From Sinonovacula constricta (lineage: Eukaryota > Mollusca > Bivalvia > Cardiida > Solecurtidae), in the NCBI GenBank assembly GCA_007844125.1, contig CM017563.1:36335921-36399920 (forward strand): DNA of 64,000 nucleotides, in the 5' to 3' direction. Shown piece by piece: positions 21,511-33,459 of this stretch; the first letter of the stretch is position 1; each line of letters begins with the position of its first letter. The position numbers and the translations under genes are program-made. Under the pieces are notes generated by a model, which had not been told where the DNA came from, searched no databases, and worked only from the letters and a program-made list of their open reading frames with translations.

Positions 21511-23280
21511 TTTGACAAAGTAGGTCACTAGTTTTAAGCAGTATTATTAACATCTACTTCACAGTTTGAGCAAACAAGTGCGACTCTGATCAAGGTCAGT
21601 TTCCTGATCTGCATCTGCATTGTTTGACATGTTTTTTTTTAAATTTTCTGTCTTGAAAAATGGGTTTGATTTCTGTGTAAATTTATGTTTATTATGAAGT
21701 GAATGCTTTTTTAACTATTTATATGTACATGTTTGAAAATATATATATATATAAATGTATTCTTGGTAAGATATCACTTGTTGTTAATTGACAAAATGGA
21801 TCGGTAACTTATGTTCGAAACATTTGTATAGTACATACACGATAAACAGGCCAACCCTAAATATAGAAATGTAAATAAAAGCTTCAGTCAGAAATTCATG
21901 TTAATAACTGTAAATGGAGTTTGAAAAATGGTTAATGGTTACATTTTGAATCAAAATTGATATGAGAGTATAAATAAATAGGGGAGTGTACATGGTCTGA
22001 TGTCGATATGTATATTTTGCAGAATTCTCAAATGCCTTTTTTGATAAATATAAAGAGGAACAAGATGTATTTCACAATTTCTATAATTTATTTAGAAAAA
22101 AATATTTAGAGCCATTTATCTCATGATTAAAAGTGTCTAACAATAGACTTAGAATTTAAATTTGCCTTCTCTGTGCTTTGACAATGCTCTATGCAGAAAT
22201 TATAACAATATTCTCAAACACTGAAGCAAAATATTATTTTATGAATTTGATAAATGCAAAGTGTTGGATACACCTAAAAATGTTTACTTTTCAGAATTGG
22301 CATCCTACATTTTGGAATTAGTGGTAGCATTGGCTAAGATGTGGAGTGGGCATCAAGTGCCATAACTCTTGTCTGTACAAACATTTATTTATCTCCCATA
22401 ATTACAAAAACTGGCCAGCTTGTGGCAGATTGTATTCTCATATCTAGGAGGCCTTGATTATTATTATACACTGGCTGTAAAAATAGATACAAAAACATAT
22501 TTTTATCTGAAACAGAATCATCATTAATAGATTTTAACTGACTTGTGTTTTGTTTATTTTTGTATATTTATGGATAAGGCCATTCTTTTATATGTGGAAG
22601 ATAGCTGTATATTTTTCTTGACACATTTTTTTATAAGTTTTGAACTTTTGTTCTTGGTGTTGAAAGAATTGTTTGTTATTTTCTGCTTGAATAATGAATA
22701 TTTATTGTAACTAACTTTTAAAGATTTAACAAAATTAGTGAAAAAAGGTCACTCCAATTTTTGTGATATTATCCATTTTAAGATATGATCATCTTCAGGT
22801 GTAAATGATAAAATCATGCTTTCATTGTATAACATTTCAAATATTGTCTCATCTCAAATTTGTTGCTAGAAATAAATTATGCTTATCAGAGAACCGTGAA
22901 GAAAAATCGCAACACTCATTTTTGGACTCTAAGTTCGTACCAGTAAATGAGCCTGGACTCTCAGGTTTTCATGTTTCTCACACACAACATTTTTCTAAGA
23001 AATAAGGCATTGAGCTGTGGGGAAATTCAATGTCACATCTGAAATGTTTATTTGAATGTGGATTTTAGTTTACATGCATGACTAGTAATTTGTTCATGTC
23101 ATAACACTGTCAGGTTGTCTTAGCTATTATATTCTACATAATCATGACCTTATATTGTTTAACTTTATGTAATTTAGAAAATGTCCCACAACATCTCTTA
23201 TCTCCTGTTGATAACTTGCACTATTGTGGTTTCAAGATTATTTTTTGTGTCCTAACCATTTACTTGACGGAAACACCATA
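21511..23280. other. intergenic, no gene seen
   Basis: AT-rich; only short incidental ORFs (for example 22805-23005) with no recognisable protein features; a short (AT)n run near 21740. Confidence 0.6.
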
Positions 23281-23290
23281 AGTAGGGGGA

Positions 23291-23590
23291 CCGGACCTGG
23301 TAGCGAAATTGGTAGAGAATCAGCTTCAGGTATGAAGGCCCCGGGTTCGATGCTTGACTGTGACATACCAAAGTCGTTAAAAATGGTTGTGGTATAGCTC
23401 CCTTGCTAACACTTAAGCAAATATAAGGATGGCCTGGTGTCAGGATAATATGACTGGGTGTGATATCATGCCAGGTCTTCATGGCAAGCTATACACAGTG
23501 AAGGCAGCACTATATCTGCTTCAAGTGGACGCTGTCTCCAGATAACTGGAATACTGCTGGTGGGACGATAAACCGAAGAAACCTAAACAT
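23291..23590 (+). mobile_element. SINE family C, longest copy
   Basis: Head CCGGACCTGGTAGCGAAATT and GGTAGAGAATCAGC, B-box-like GGGTTCGATGC; body ACATACCAAAGTCGTTAAAA, TATAGCTCCCTTGCTAACAC, GTCAGGATAATATGACTGGG; 3' part CACAGTGAAGGCAGCACTAT, GGACGCTGTCTCCAGATAAC, GGGACGATAAACC. About 300 bp; tRNA-related SINE by structure. Confidence 0.75.
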
Positions 23591-23784
23591 TAGTAGTATA
23601 GAGATTATGTTTATGGAGTGACTGGTGTTTCCATCTAATCAAGGGTTTAATGCTGGTTTCATATGTGGACAGTTTAATTATCAGAAAAGACAGAATTCCA
23701 ACATTATGCATGAAAAATGTGTGCCATAAACATGGAAATCACAGAGCCTGGTTTAAATGGTAAGAACTAACTTTAATTGGTTCA

Positions 23785-24160
23785 TAGGGGACATTGGTGA
23801 AATGGAAATTGAAAATTGTCTCCCTTGTTAGATAATAACTCGAGGTAGACCAAATAGTAGGTAGGTCCTTTTAGTTGAAATCTTTTGTCTTTATCGCCCA
23901 TTTTATTGGAGATGGTGCCATTATAGACAATAAAATATTTTACTTTTACTCAATTATTAGGTCTACATACAATAAAATTCTACAGAGGAAAGCAATTAAA
24001 AATAAAATAGACATGGTTTTTGATAATGGTTGATCTGAGTTCCACAAGGCAAGCATTGACATCAACATGAAAGCAGAGTAATCCAAACAAAAGGACCTAC
24101 TTGGATTTAGGAAGAAATCAGGGGAGACTATCAACTAATGTTTCTCATTCCCACCAAATC
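23785..24160. mobile_element. foldback/MITE-like element, copy 1
   Basis: Left arm ATTGGTGAAATGGAAATTG, GTCTCCCTTGTTAG, GTAGGTAGGTCCTTTTAG; the right arm is an imperfect inverted copy (AAAAGGACCTACTTGGATTT, GGGGAGAC, AATGTTTCTCATTCCCACC). Both arms recur in the same order at 36825-37205. Confidence 0.6.
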
Positions 24161-24256
24161 ATTGTTCAAGGCCAGTATCTTGATTACTTGGCAATACAGT
24201 TTGTCTGTGGTACCTCTTTTCATATTTTTGATAATTCTTAAAATCGTTCGTAGAAA

Positions 24257-24500
24257 GTTGCCCCTGTGGGTGAGCCATTCAAGTAGCGTCTTGTAATTCC
24301 TCAGACCATCAGCACTTTGGTTCGAGTCCCAGTTGGGCGAGAGCGTAAGTGTGGGGACATATTCCAAGTAACCTGCAGTGTGCCAGTGGTTCTAATCTGA
24401 CAATATTCAGGGTTCTTCCTCCCCCTATAATTAACTGGCCGTCTCCAGTGTGATTATAATTTTGTTGGTGTGATGTAATCCAAAACAAAAATATTTGCAG
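24257..24500 (+). mobile_element. SINE family B, diverged copy
   Basis: CCCCTGTGGGTGAGCCATTC, GTCTTGTAATTCCTCAGACC, TTTGGTTCGAGTCCC, TTCCAAGTAACCTGCAGTGT, GTGCCAGTGGTTCTAATCTG, CCAGTGTGATTATAATTTTG. Confidence 0.55.
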
Positions 24501-27160
24501 AGAAATTAAATGTAAAGAAGTTGAAAGTACATTGATTAATTTGGTATATGTATTTCAGTGCTTGCTCAAAAGTTTTTGTTTTCTTATTTCATGAGAGATT
24601 AAAACATGAAGTTTAGATTTTGCTTGGTTAATTAATGTAGTCTCATTGTTGCGTTTTAAGAGTAAAATAAGACACAATATGTTAATAAATAACTTTTTTT
24701 TATCAAATTAAAAAAATACATTTTAACATTTGTTTTAATTGGCCTACTGTGCACATACATGTTCATTATTTTTTTGGCTTTGTAGTATTAATTAATTAAT
24801 TATTAATTACATGTGTATTAATCTTTTTAATTATCGGTAATTTCTATTAATTTCATTTAATGAAACAGGGTTTGAATAGTACTGGACACGTGCCCTTTAT
24901 GTACTTATCTGAAGATTTTGTTGTTTTAAAATTTGTACTTTAGTATATGTACTCAAACACAGATATTTATCTATAAAAATTATAACAACTTGGTATTATA
25001 TTCTTTCTGCTAAGTAACCTTTCCGCATTTTAATTTTGTTTCATTGTAGAGAAAAGTTCCGTAGTACATGCCATTTTATTAAAATCTGGCAGACTTGTTT
25101 ATTGCTTTGTTATATTGCTTGTAATATTAATGTAAGGCAAGTGCAATAGGTCAGTACATCTTCTTCAAGAGTTGTAAACTGGTAAATGGATAAATACATT
25201 ATTATGTAATATACATGCTTCTTGATATTGTCTGTTGTCTTTTATTTCTTGTCCATGTTTATCTTATAACATCATGCAGTTAAATATGATTAAAATATCT
25301 TGATGTTGAAAATGTTTGCAAGTTTATATGAAGAATACAAAATGACATTTTAAAAAAAACTACAAACACTAAATGCATTTTTTAATTTTATTTATTATCT
25401 GTTAGATTAAGTCAATATCTAATATAGATAAATTATTAGATAGATCAAAATGTGTAAAATCTTGTTAAAATTTTGCTCACCTTACCCCTTGTTCCAGGGA
25501 TGGATCCAATGGGGGTGGGGATGGGAGGGATGCATCCCCCCTCCACTAACTAGGTAAAAGAGTAGAGTTGTGAAAACACATACATGTAAGTTTAAAAATA
25601 CTAAGCTTTTAAAGTAAATTTTATCTGTTGACTGCTTAGGTCGAAGTGATGGTCCCGTACTGTGCATATATATATATATATATATATCTAGTATATACTG
25701 CGATAAAGTTGAATGGATCTTGATTCATACCCCGCCACCAAAATTTTCTGGCTTGCCCTGCCATGTCCTATTTCAAACCACAGAATGCTCGGTTTTATAT
25801 ACCACTGCTTTTTTACATTTTTATGTATGGAGAACAATAGTAGCAGACTGTGATCAGAAACAGGGGCATTTCTAGGCATGATATGATATGATGTGTTTGC
25901 TGGGCTGCCAGGGTGTGAGGTCGGGGTTTTGGCCAGGAAAAATGTTTCTAGATTGTACCTGGTGGTTTCTGGTGATTTTTCGAAGTCAAATGTTATGTTA
26001 CAGACATTTTAATATTGAAACAAGAATTGTATTCAACCATGACCTTTTTTATTTCCAAAAGAGTAGCCATTCAAACATGAACACCATTTTTCTGGCTGAA
26101 TTGATATAAAGATATCCAAGGATTATTTAATGAAGATTTGTCTCTGGGATTTATGTCAGTAAACTAAACAAATGTCAGTGCATATGACATGGCGACTATT
26201 CCACCTCAGTGAAGATCCCTTATATTGGCGGCCATCTTTGATTGCAACTTGGAGAGATTTTCATATGAATTATATAGAAGAGTAAATTTAATTTTCTTGT
26301 ATTTTCTTCATTTGTGGTAAAAAAAATAAAAGCTATACACCATTGAAGAGCTCTTAAAATTCATATTTTTAGAATACAATATTTTTTAATTGATGCATGC
26401 ACTAAGAATTAATACACAGTGAAGATATAAATTATGGGATCATTTTTTTTTACAAAATAAACAGTGTATTTTATTTTGGTTGTATTTTTTAACCTTTAAC
26501 AATAACAAAATAAAGTTTAATATTTAAAACAGTTTATTAAAGCTGTAAAATTTGATATGAATTTCAGTAAAATAGACTGAAAAATAAGAACACAGAGGTG
26601 AGTTAAAAACAGCACATATTTTCAGATTTCGGCCTGCATAAGCTTCTGCCTTCAAAGATGGCTACCTTATTCTGAACAGATTAACATGAGAAGTTCTTAT
26701 TTAAAATAAAATAGAACTCAATGTTTAAATATTTTTCATGGTGTAAATAGAAGTAATCGTGGGCGCAGTAAATATATTAGGGTAAGATTTTTTTAAAGAT
26801 TTAATCTGTTTATGTAATCTTTCTTAGGAACAATGTGTACTCATTTTCGTATTTTGCGGACAGGCAGTTACGGGCCTGAGAAAGGGACGTGACCTCTGAC
26901 TGGACATTGGAGTGCACCATAATATTTACAGCGGTTGCTGAAAGGAGACAACTCTAAGTTTACTGGTGAATTGTTTAAACGCGGTTATGTCCCTTCATTT
27001 GTTTTCCTAATTTAGGTTCGTATTTGAAAAGCACATTTACTTTGGTCACGTGACCCGTATAGACCATCCCACCTGACTTTTGACCTACTAGCAAATGGTA
27101 ACGCATGGTCAGCCCGAATAAATATCAAAATATAAAATCAATATTTTTGCTTTTTTTGTT
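24501..27160. other. intergenic, no gene seen
   Basis: Strongly AT-rich, with an (AT)n tract near 25668-25688. Possible old inverted-repeat element at about 26225-26670 (ends with GCCATCTTTGA and CAAAGATGGC). No exon-like ORF. Confidence 0.55.
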
Positions 27161-27240
27161 TTGACACAATTATGGTCATATTGGCGACCTCCAGCTAGGT
27201 GGTTGAAGACCCCAGACTTATGCTTGGTTTAAGCCACCGG
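27160..27240 (-). mobile_element. SINE family B, 3' fragment
   Basis: ACACAATTATGGTCATATTG, GTGGTTGAAGACCCCAGAC is the inverse of the B 3' end. Confidence 0.45.
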
Positions 27241-27763
27241 CTTTTTTAAATGGGTGTCAATCATAAATAATAAATAGTCAAATTAATTCCCCACAGCATT
27301 GATGTGTACAATGCATGAAGTAACACTGTTATATTCACTTCAATCTCAATAAAATACCACATCCACACTGTCTTATCAACGTAGTCGGATAATTAAGCTA
27401 CACAACAAAGTTGTTTTTAATTGCCAGGTCGAGTTGGCCGGAAAATGAGGGAGCAAATGGCGTAAACGTGTCAAATTTATACTAATTTAAGTAGACCAAT
27501 TTCTAAAAAAAACGCATTTTGATTGTCAACATGGTGTTCATTTATCTTTTAAAAAACAACAACAAACAACGTATAGCAGTTTTATGTCGTTACTAAGAAC
27601 TCGACGCCATTTGCTTTAAATATTCATATTGCATTGAATGAATTATTCTATTCCGAATAAGCCACACTAGCAAACTAGTTCTAACTGAATGACACTGCAT
27701 TAAAATTACGCCAGCGCATTGTGGTTTAATACAGAGTGACCACTAACCAGCAAAACGACAAAG

Positions 27764-27772
27764 TTTCGATAT

Positions 27773-27803
<31 letters not shown>

Positions 27804-27872
27804 TGTACTTTTTCATTTAGGTACTTATTTATTTATTTATTTATACATTTATTTATGCATTTATTTATTTAT
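27764..27872. repeat. (TTTA)n interrupted microsatellite
   Basis: TATTTATTTATTTA repeats with interruptions; the Tyr/Leu/Ile/Phe-rich ORF across it (27736-27972) is a by-product. Confidence 0.9.
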
Positions 27873-27979
27873 ATTGCTCTCACTTCACGTCAGATCAAAT
27901 GAATACGGTCACGGCGACGGTAGAAGTGATCCAAAATACACTGTAAATATGTTTCGTTTGTTTTGTTTTTGAAATACAT

Positions 27980-28145
27980 CGCAGCGACCAATTATGATTA
28001 TTTTATATATTCTATAGCTATTTTGATGGAGGAAGAACAAATGTCTGTGTAGAACCACCGGCGCACCGCAAGTCAGCTTGAAGACCTTACTACATCCAAT
28101 CCTTCGGCCCGAACGGGACTCGAACCTCGCGATGGCCGATCTTTT
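27980..28145 (-). mobile_element. SINE family B, antisense copy
   Basis: Minus-strand reading gives the B order: GAGGTTCGAGTCCCGTTCGG head, AAGGTCTTCAAGCTGACTTG, CGGTGCGCCGGTGGTTCTAC, GACATTTGTTC. The 3' end CATCGCAGCGACCAATTATG is the inverse of the conserved tail. Confidence 0.65.
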
Positions 28146-28199
28146 CAAATTATGATAAATATATTATGGTAGTATGAAGCCAGTTAACCGGTAAACCGG

Positions 28200-29640
28200 T
28201 CGAATGGTTGAAAAGGTTAACCGGTGACTGTTTTTGTAACTGTTTCTATCCCTAAATAACTGACAACTGGTTTATTTAAGGGCCAGCACACACATTCGTA
28301 TTTTATCGTGATCCCTTCATGTCGCCCACGCATGACTTAAAGAGTTTTGACCAATGTGCCAAAAAGTTGATCCCTATCAGGTATCCATTTTCGGGTACCC
28401 ATTTACACAGCTAAAGAGTTTTTGGTTCTGAAATAAGGTGAATATATATGTTTGTGAATTTCACTGCCTATCATTGATCCTAGATTCACCTTACGTGTGT
28501 TCGGCATTGGACCCCATATTTTACCCACAATATAGGGTGTTTAATTTAATGTTTTGGTGTCTTGAAGGTATGGATCTTAGGTAGACTTCTTCCAAATTGA
28601 GAAACGAAAGTGTGGTTGGAAGGGGTCTGCCTATACCTGCCATTCAATCCCTAATTTAAAGGTGAGTTATACAAAGACATAATAAATTTATGTTTATAAC
28701 AAATTTATGAAAACAATAAGCTTAACAATTGTATTGGCAGAAATTGCGTGGTTTATATTCAATGTACGTTTTATGATTGATAAGAAATGGGAAATAAAGT
28801 TGTATTTATGTTTATTTAAAGTAAATTTAAGGTATTTAAATAATGTAATATTGTATTAAGTTATAATCTGTCCGTCGCTGTCATTGTGTGGAAGTTTATA
28901 AACTTTTGGTGTCGCTGTTCTTTAGATCTCGTTTTTTTTTCTTCTATAATTTGGTTAATTAAAGCCTCGCACACGTCGCATATTTGTGTAACATATTTAT
29001 GTTGTCCACAAATAATGAAGATTTGATTAGGACGAGACTCCCGACACAATTGATGCGTTTTCATAATGTAATATTCTACAAATTCACAGACAAGAACATC
29101 TGATGGCGGAAAAACCTTCAGTATAATACTAATTTGCAATAAATGGGCGCTACAACGTCTATGTTTTATTCCGTTTGTGTCTGACCGTTGTAATAAATTA
29201 TGACAAGGATGGGCCGATGTGCCGACAACGCGGAGAAAATTATTGTCATGGTCATGTCGATAATTGGCCTTTGTTGATTATGTTGGCATGGCTAAGAAAC
29301 ATAATCATGATTTTTTAAAAAAAAATAGCTATATTTTTATATGTTAATTTACCTTTGAGCGCACCGATCGTAATAACAACAATAAAATGGGTATTTCCAT
29401 GCTGGTTTTTGCTTTATGTTTATAATTAAATAATTTAAGGAAAAGTCTGGGTTTATCTTTTTTGCATTTCTATTTCAAGATATTATCGAAATAATAATTG
29501 CTATCAACACTATCTCCAAGATAAATTACTTAGTTAAGATAAACAAATGATTGAGATATAGGAACAACACAACAACGGATAACTCTCTATGGGAACTAAC
29601 GCTAAAAAATAGAAGGAAACACTAAAATATGTGCCTAGCC
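28200..29640. other. intergenic, no gene seen
   Basis: No repeat I recognise. A 92-residue minus-strand ORF at 28861-29139 has several cysteines but no domain I can name and no splice context. Confidence 0.5.
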
Positions 29641-29641
29641 T

Positions 29642-29676
29642 TAAAATCACATAATAATAATAATAATAATAATAAT

Positions 29677-29708
<32 letters not shown>

Positions 29709-29740
29709 TAATAATAATAATAATAACAACAACAATAATG

Positions 29741-29808
<68 letters not shown>

Positions 29809-29898
29809 TTAATACATATAATAATACATAATAATATTACATATAATTATAATACATATAATGATGATACATATCATAATAATACATATAATAATAAT
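29642..29898. repeat. (AAT)n microsatellite, left part
   Basis: AATAATAAT runs with a few AAC units, passing into ATACATATAATA repeats. The poly-Asn ORF is a by-product. The tract continues at 30148-30195 after a SINE. Confidence 0.92.
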
Positions 29899-29899
29899 A

Positions 29900-30147
29900 G
29901 CTTGCGGATCGGGAGGTCGTGGGTTCGAACCCCGGCCGGGTCAAACCAAAGACTTTAAAGTTGGTAGTAGTGGCTTCCCTCCTAACGCTCGGGGCTAAGG
30001 GGACAGCATTACGCCTGACTCGTCGGTGTCAGTATAATGGACCGGCCGGGTTCAGTCCCTGGGCACCTCATAAGTGCCCCTGTGCTATAATGATAGAAAT
30101 GTCGCTGCGCAGTATCGGCAAAAATGCCGGTTAATCCCTAATCCCTA
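29900..30147 (+). mobile_element. SINE family A, 5'-truncated copy inside a microsatellite
   Basis: Begins at GCTTGCGGATCGGGAGGTCG (the A-box half is missing); retains B box GGTTCGAACCC, the full body, and tail GCCGGTTAATCCCTAATCCC. The ATAATAATACATATAATA tract flanks it on both sides. Confidence 0.88.
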
Positions 30148-30239
30148 TAATAATAATACATATAATAATAATAATACATATAATGATATATAAATAAATA
30201 AGTAGATTGTACAACAGGATTAACAGAAGCAAAAACCTG

Positions 30240-30895
30240 CCATACAGACGCATTAATTTGCCTGGCAAAAGCAACAAGCGGCCTAGCAAAAGCAACAAGC
30301 GGCCTAGCAAAAGCAACAACCGGACAAGCAAAAGTAGCAAAAGCAACAAGCGGCCTAGCAAAAGCAACAACCGGACAAGCAAAAGCACAACCGGACAAGC
30401 AAAAGCAACAACCGGCCTAGCAAAACCGGACAAGCAAAAGCAACAACCGGCCTAGCAAAAGCAACAACCGGCCTAGCAAAAGCAACAACCGGACAAGCAA
30501 AAGCAACAGCCGGCCTAGCAAAAGCAACAACCGGACAAGCAAAAGCAACAACCCGCCTACCAAAAGCAACAACCGGACAAGCAAAAGCAACAATCGGCCT
30601 AGCAAAAGCAACAACCGGCCTAGCAAAAGCGACAAGCAAAAACAACAACATGCCTAGCAAAAGCAACAACCGGCCTAGCAAAAGCGACAAGCAAAAGCAA
30701 CAAGCGGCCTAGCAAAAGCAACAAGCGGCCTAGCAAAAGCAACAACCGGCCTAGCAAAAGCGACAAGCAAATTCAACAACCCGCCTAGCAAAAGCAACAA
30801 CCGGCCTAACAAAAGCGACAAGCAAAAGCAACAACAGGACAAGCAAAAGCAACAACCCGCCTAGCAAAAGCAACAACCGGACTAGCAGGAGCAAC
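30240..30895. repeat. 21-bp minisatellite
   Basis: About 30 units of CAAAAGCAACAACCGGCCTA-G with variants (AGCGGCCTAG, CCGGACAAG, ACCCGCC) and some shortened units. The period is a multiple of three, so several frames are open (for example 30207-30455 plus; 30131-30690 minus); none looks like a real protein. Confidence 0.9.
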
Positions 30896-31364
30896 AGCAC
30901 AGTGATTGCTTAGTTAATGGTATATCTACATGAAATATGAATGCGCAAGACATCGGATTTACACCTATATAATTGACACAGATTCTTACTCAAGCCGATA
31001 AATTCGGCCGATAATGAATTATTAAATGCGTTCTTGCCGTTCAAGTTTATCGTCCGATTTGTCAATACTGAAAGCTACGGCACGGGATGCAAGAGAAGTC
31101 CACACTATAACGAACCAACGAAAACTACCTATCGATACAGCTAGCACAGAAGTGGGAGATCATTAGCTGGTAAGCAGTACAGTGAAATGGAAGTGGCCTT
31201 GCTACTTTAGGCTCTACCAAATAGTGACATTGGGATTTTTCATTGTTTGCAGTGATGTTCGAGATATTGGAGTAATATGAAAATGGTAAGTTCCATCCAT
31301 ATCGCTATTTGTGTTAAAGTATTACAAGAAACGAATTAAAGATTAATTTTTTAAAATTATTTTA

Positions 31365-31495
31365 ATGCACCATAGCGACCACTTGTGATTATTATAAATA
31401 GCGACGTCCCGCTGTTCTGGTTGAGAAAGACCCTAAGCAAATGTCTGGATGATCAAACCACTGACCGTAGGTCAGCTGGAAGACCTTCTCACATT
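31365..31495 (-). mobile_element. SINE family B, antisense partial copy
   Basis: AGCGACCACTTGTGATTATT, GCGACGTCCCGCTGTTCTGG, GAAAGACCCTAAGCAAATGT and CAGCTGGAAGACCTTCTCAC are the inverse of the B 3' half; it stops where an inverted-repeat element begins. Confidence 0.65.
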
Positions 31496-32002
31496 AAAGT
31501 TGGTATACGACAGTTTGGACAAAAAATATTTTCATTAAACATCACAATAAATTATTGTTACCTGAACAGATATCGCAAAATGCTGTTTATTGATAACCTA
31601 CACCTGTCTGGAAAGTGAACCATAATGCGAAAATCGTCATTTCGAACAAGTATTTCCTATCTGAGCCACGCTGCATAGTTAGCTATTTTTAAACTAAGAA
31701 AACAATGTGACCACATATGTTTTAGTTCATCCACGTCATCCACTGTGACATCGATGTCTATTTTTAGCATGAATCCCAATCGTTCTTAAGTATAGATTTA
31801 AAAAAAACAATGAACATTTAAGTGTTGTATCAAGTTTTACTGCCCTAAAATTGAGATACTGTTGAAAATCGTCAAAGCTTTGACTAAAGCATGATTTTTT
31901 TTTTCTGCAGAAATTATATACAAATACCCCAAACTGAGGTTAGATATTGTTACATATATTAGATAATACGTATAAGATAAAACTGTAGGATACCGTCTTT
32001 AA
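31494..32002. mobile_element. TIR element (about 0.5 kb), copy 1
   Basis: Left end TTAAAGTTGGTATACGACAG; right end CTGTAGGATACCGTCTTTAA is its near inverse complement. TTAA is present at both outer edges. The interior matches 62831-63341 over most of its left half (TGCTGTTTATTGAT, TATCTGAGCCACGCTGCATA, GTGACATCGATGTCTATTTT). No coding capacity; a non-autonomous DNA element. Confidence 0.72.
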
Positions 32003-32139
32003 GTTCTTGTGAACGACACTTCTTTACATATAAGATTTTATACATTTGTATGAAGGAATATAAAAAACTCGATTATTATATTAAATGGATATTACAGTAA
32101 GTCTACGCGGTATGTGATGTATATACACCGACCTGTCCA

Positions 32140-32330
32140 TTCATAAGCATTTCATTCCGTGTGTTCGAGTCTTGGCCAATGCAAAAACTCACTGCTTACA
32201 GACCTACTACATGACTTTCGGTTCGTCAGTGGTTTGACTAGGGCATTTGACTGGTGTCTTCCTCTCTGCACTTTGAAAATAGTTGTGATGTACCTCAAAA
32301 TGACATTTATTTTGTAAGCGCAACGGAAAC
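32140..32330 (+). mobile_element. SINE family B, diverged copy
   Basis: GTGTGTTCGAGTCTTGGCCA, CAGTGGTTTGACTAGGGCAT, TGGTGTCTTCCTCTCTGCAC and ATAGTTGTGATGTACCTCAA in B order; weak. Confidence 0.4.
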
Positions 32331-33264
32331 AAAAGATCATAATGTTTCAAGAAAATCAATTAACCGTCAAGTACAATTTATATGGTAATATTGAGACTTG
32401 AATATAATTGAATTTTATTTACTGAAACGTATATAAGCACGCTGTAACGTACAATTCGGTTAATGAATTCGGGCGCAATTTCAAAATTTATTACCAAGCT
32501 TTTGTTTTTTATTAAATTATCTTGGCGTGTTATTACATTGGAAGATTTTTTTTTTGTAATATGAGTTGGCTTTTTATTAAATTAATACCGCTTTGGATAA
32601 AGCTAAGTGAGAATTCCAAGTGAGAAAGGATTGAGGCAGCTTCAATATTGTCACGTACACTATAACATAAAATTTCAATACATTTTTTAATTAATTAAGT
32701 ATTAAACGGTTTCACTTACGGATATTTCCGAATATATTCAGATGCTGGCGCTGGTCGTTAAAAACCGCGAAAATACACATAACTTGATCTGATTGAAAGT
32801 GTTGTTGTTCAATTAAGAAAAGAATTGTTAATTAACCGCAACGGTTGAAGAGTCGGGGGAGTTACACGTCGGCGACCCTACGACCGGACCAGACTTAAGA
32901 ATTTATATATAGTTTTTATAGTATTTACAAAATATATCTTGTAGTATAAGGTTGAAAGGTCAAACAAGTATATAATACAGAACAATTTGACATTTAACCA
33001 TCAAAGCCGAGACGCCATATATAAGTTAAGCATAAAAAATATTTTCAAACGTCATAACCCCGTATTTTTCATTGCGAATACTTAAAATTCGAAGTAAATG
33101 TGCAAACAACAAACTTAATGAAATTCTTCGAAAATACCGAAAGAAATATCCAGTTTGTAAAGTGTTTGAAAAGTGTTTATACATACATTAACACGACAAG
33201 GTCCTATAAGTTGAAGCGCTAGAAAGGGGTAATCTAATAAGACATGCGTACAAAAATGCAAAAC
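32331..33264. other. intergenic, no gene seen
   Basis: AT-rich sequence with no recognisable gene or repeat. Confidence 0.5.
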
Positions 33265-33330
33265 AACAAAAAACAAATAAACAACAACAAAACAATACAA
33301 CAACAACAACAACAACAACAGAAAAACACA
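33265..33330. repeat. (AAC)n-rich tract
   Basis: AACAACAAC runs embedded in A-rich sequence; resembles the A/C-rich tails of B-family SINEs but no SINE body is seen beside it. Confidence 0.75.
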
Positions 33331-33459
33331 ACAATGTACGGATGTTTTAAATGATATACATTCTCGCAGTTATGGACAATATGGCGACTGAAAATGTGGT
33401 CTCACCTATAGAAGGCCACGACTGAAGAGATGAGACAAAATTCCAACAGTAACTCTTAG

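Noticed and set aside
25495..25960. Possible second copy of the GC-ended TIR element (GGGATGGATCCAATGGGGGT near 25497)
   Set aside because: Only a weak resemblance at one end; no inverted partner end or flanking duplication found.
26225..26670. Possible TIR element with ends GCCATCTTTGA / CAAAGATGGC
   Set aside because: Ends match over only about ten bases and the motif is short and common; boundaries could not be supported.
28861..29139. 92-codon minus-strand ORF with several cysteines
   Set aside because: No recognisable domain, no splice context, no repeat explanation; plausible chance ORF in AT-rich DNA. A homology search would be decisive.
30131..30690. Leu/Ala/Val-rich minus-strand ORFs and a Lys/Ser/Asn-rich plus-strand ORF
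   Set aside because: By-products of the 21-bp minisatellite.
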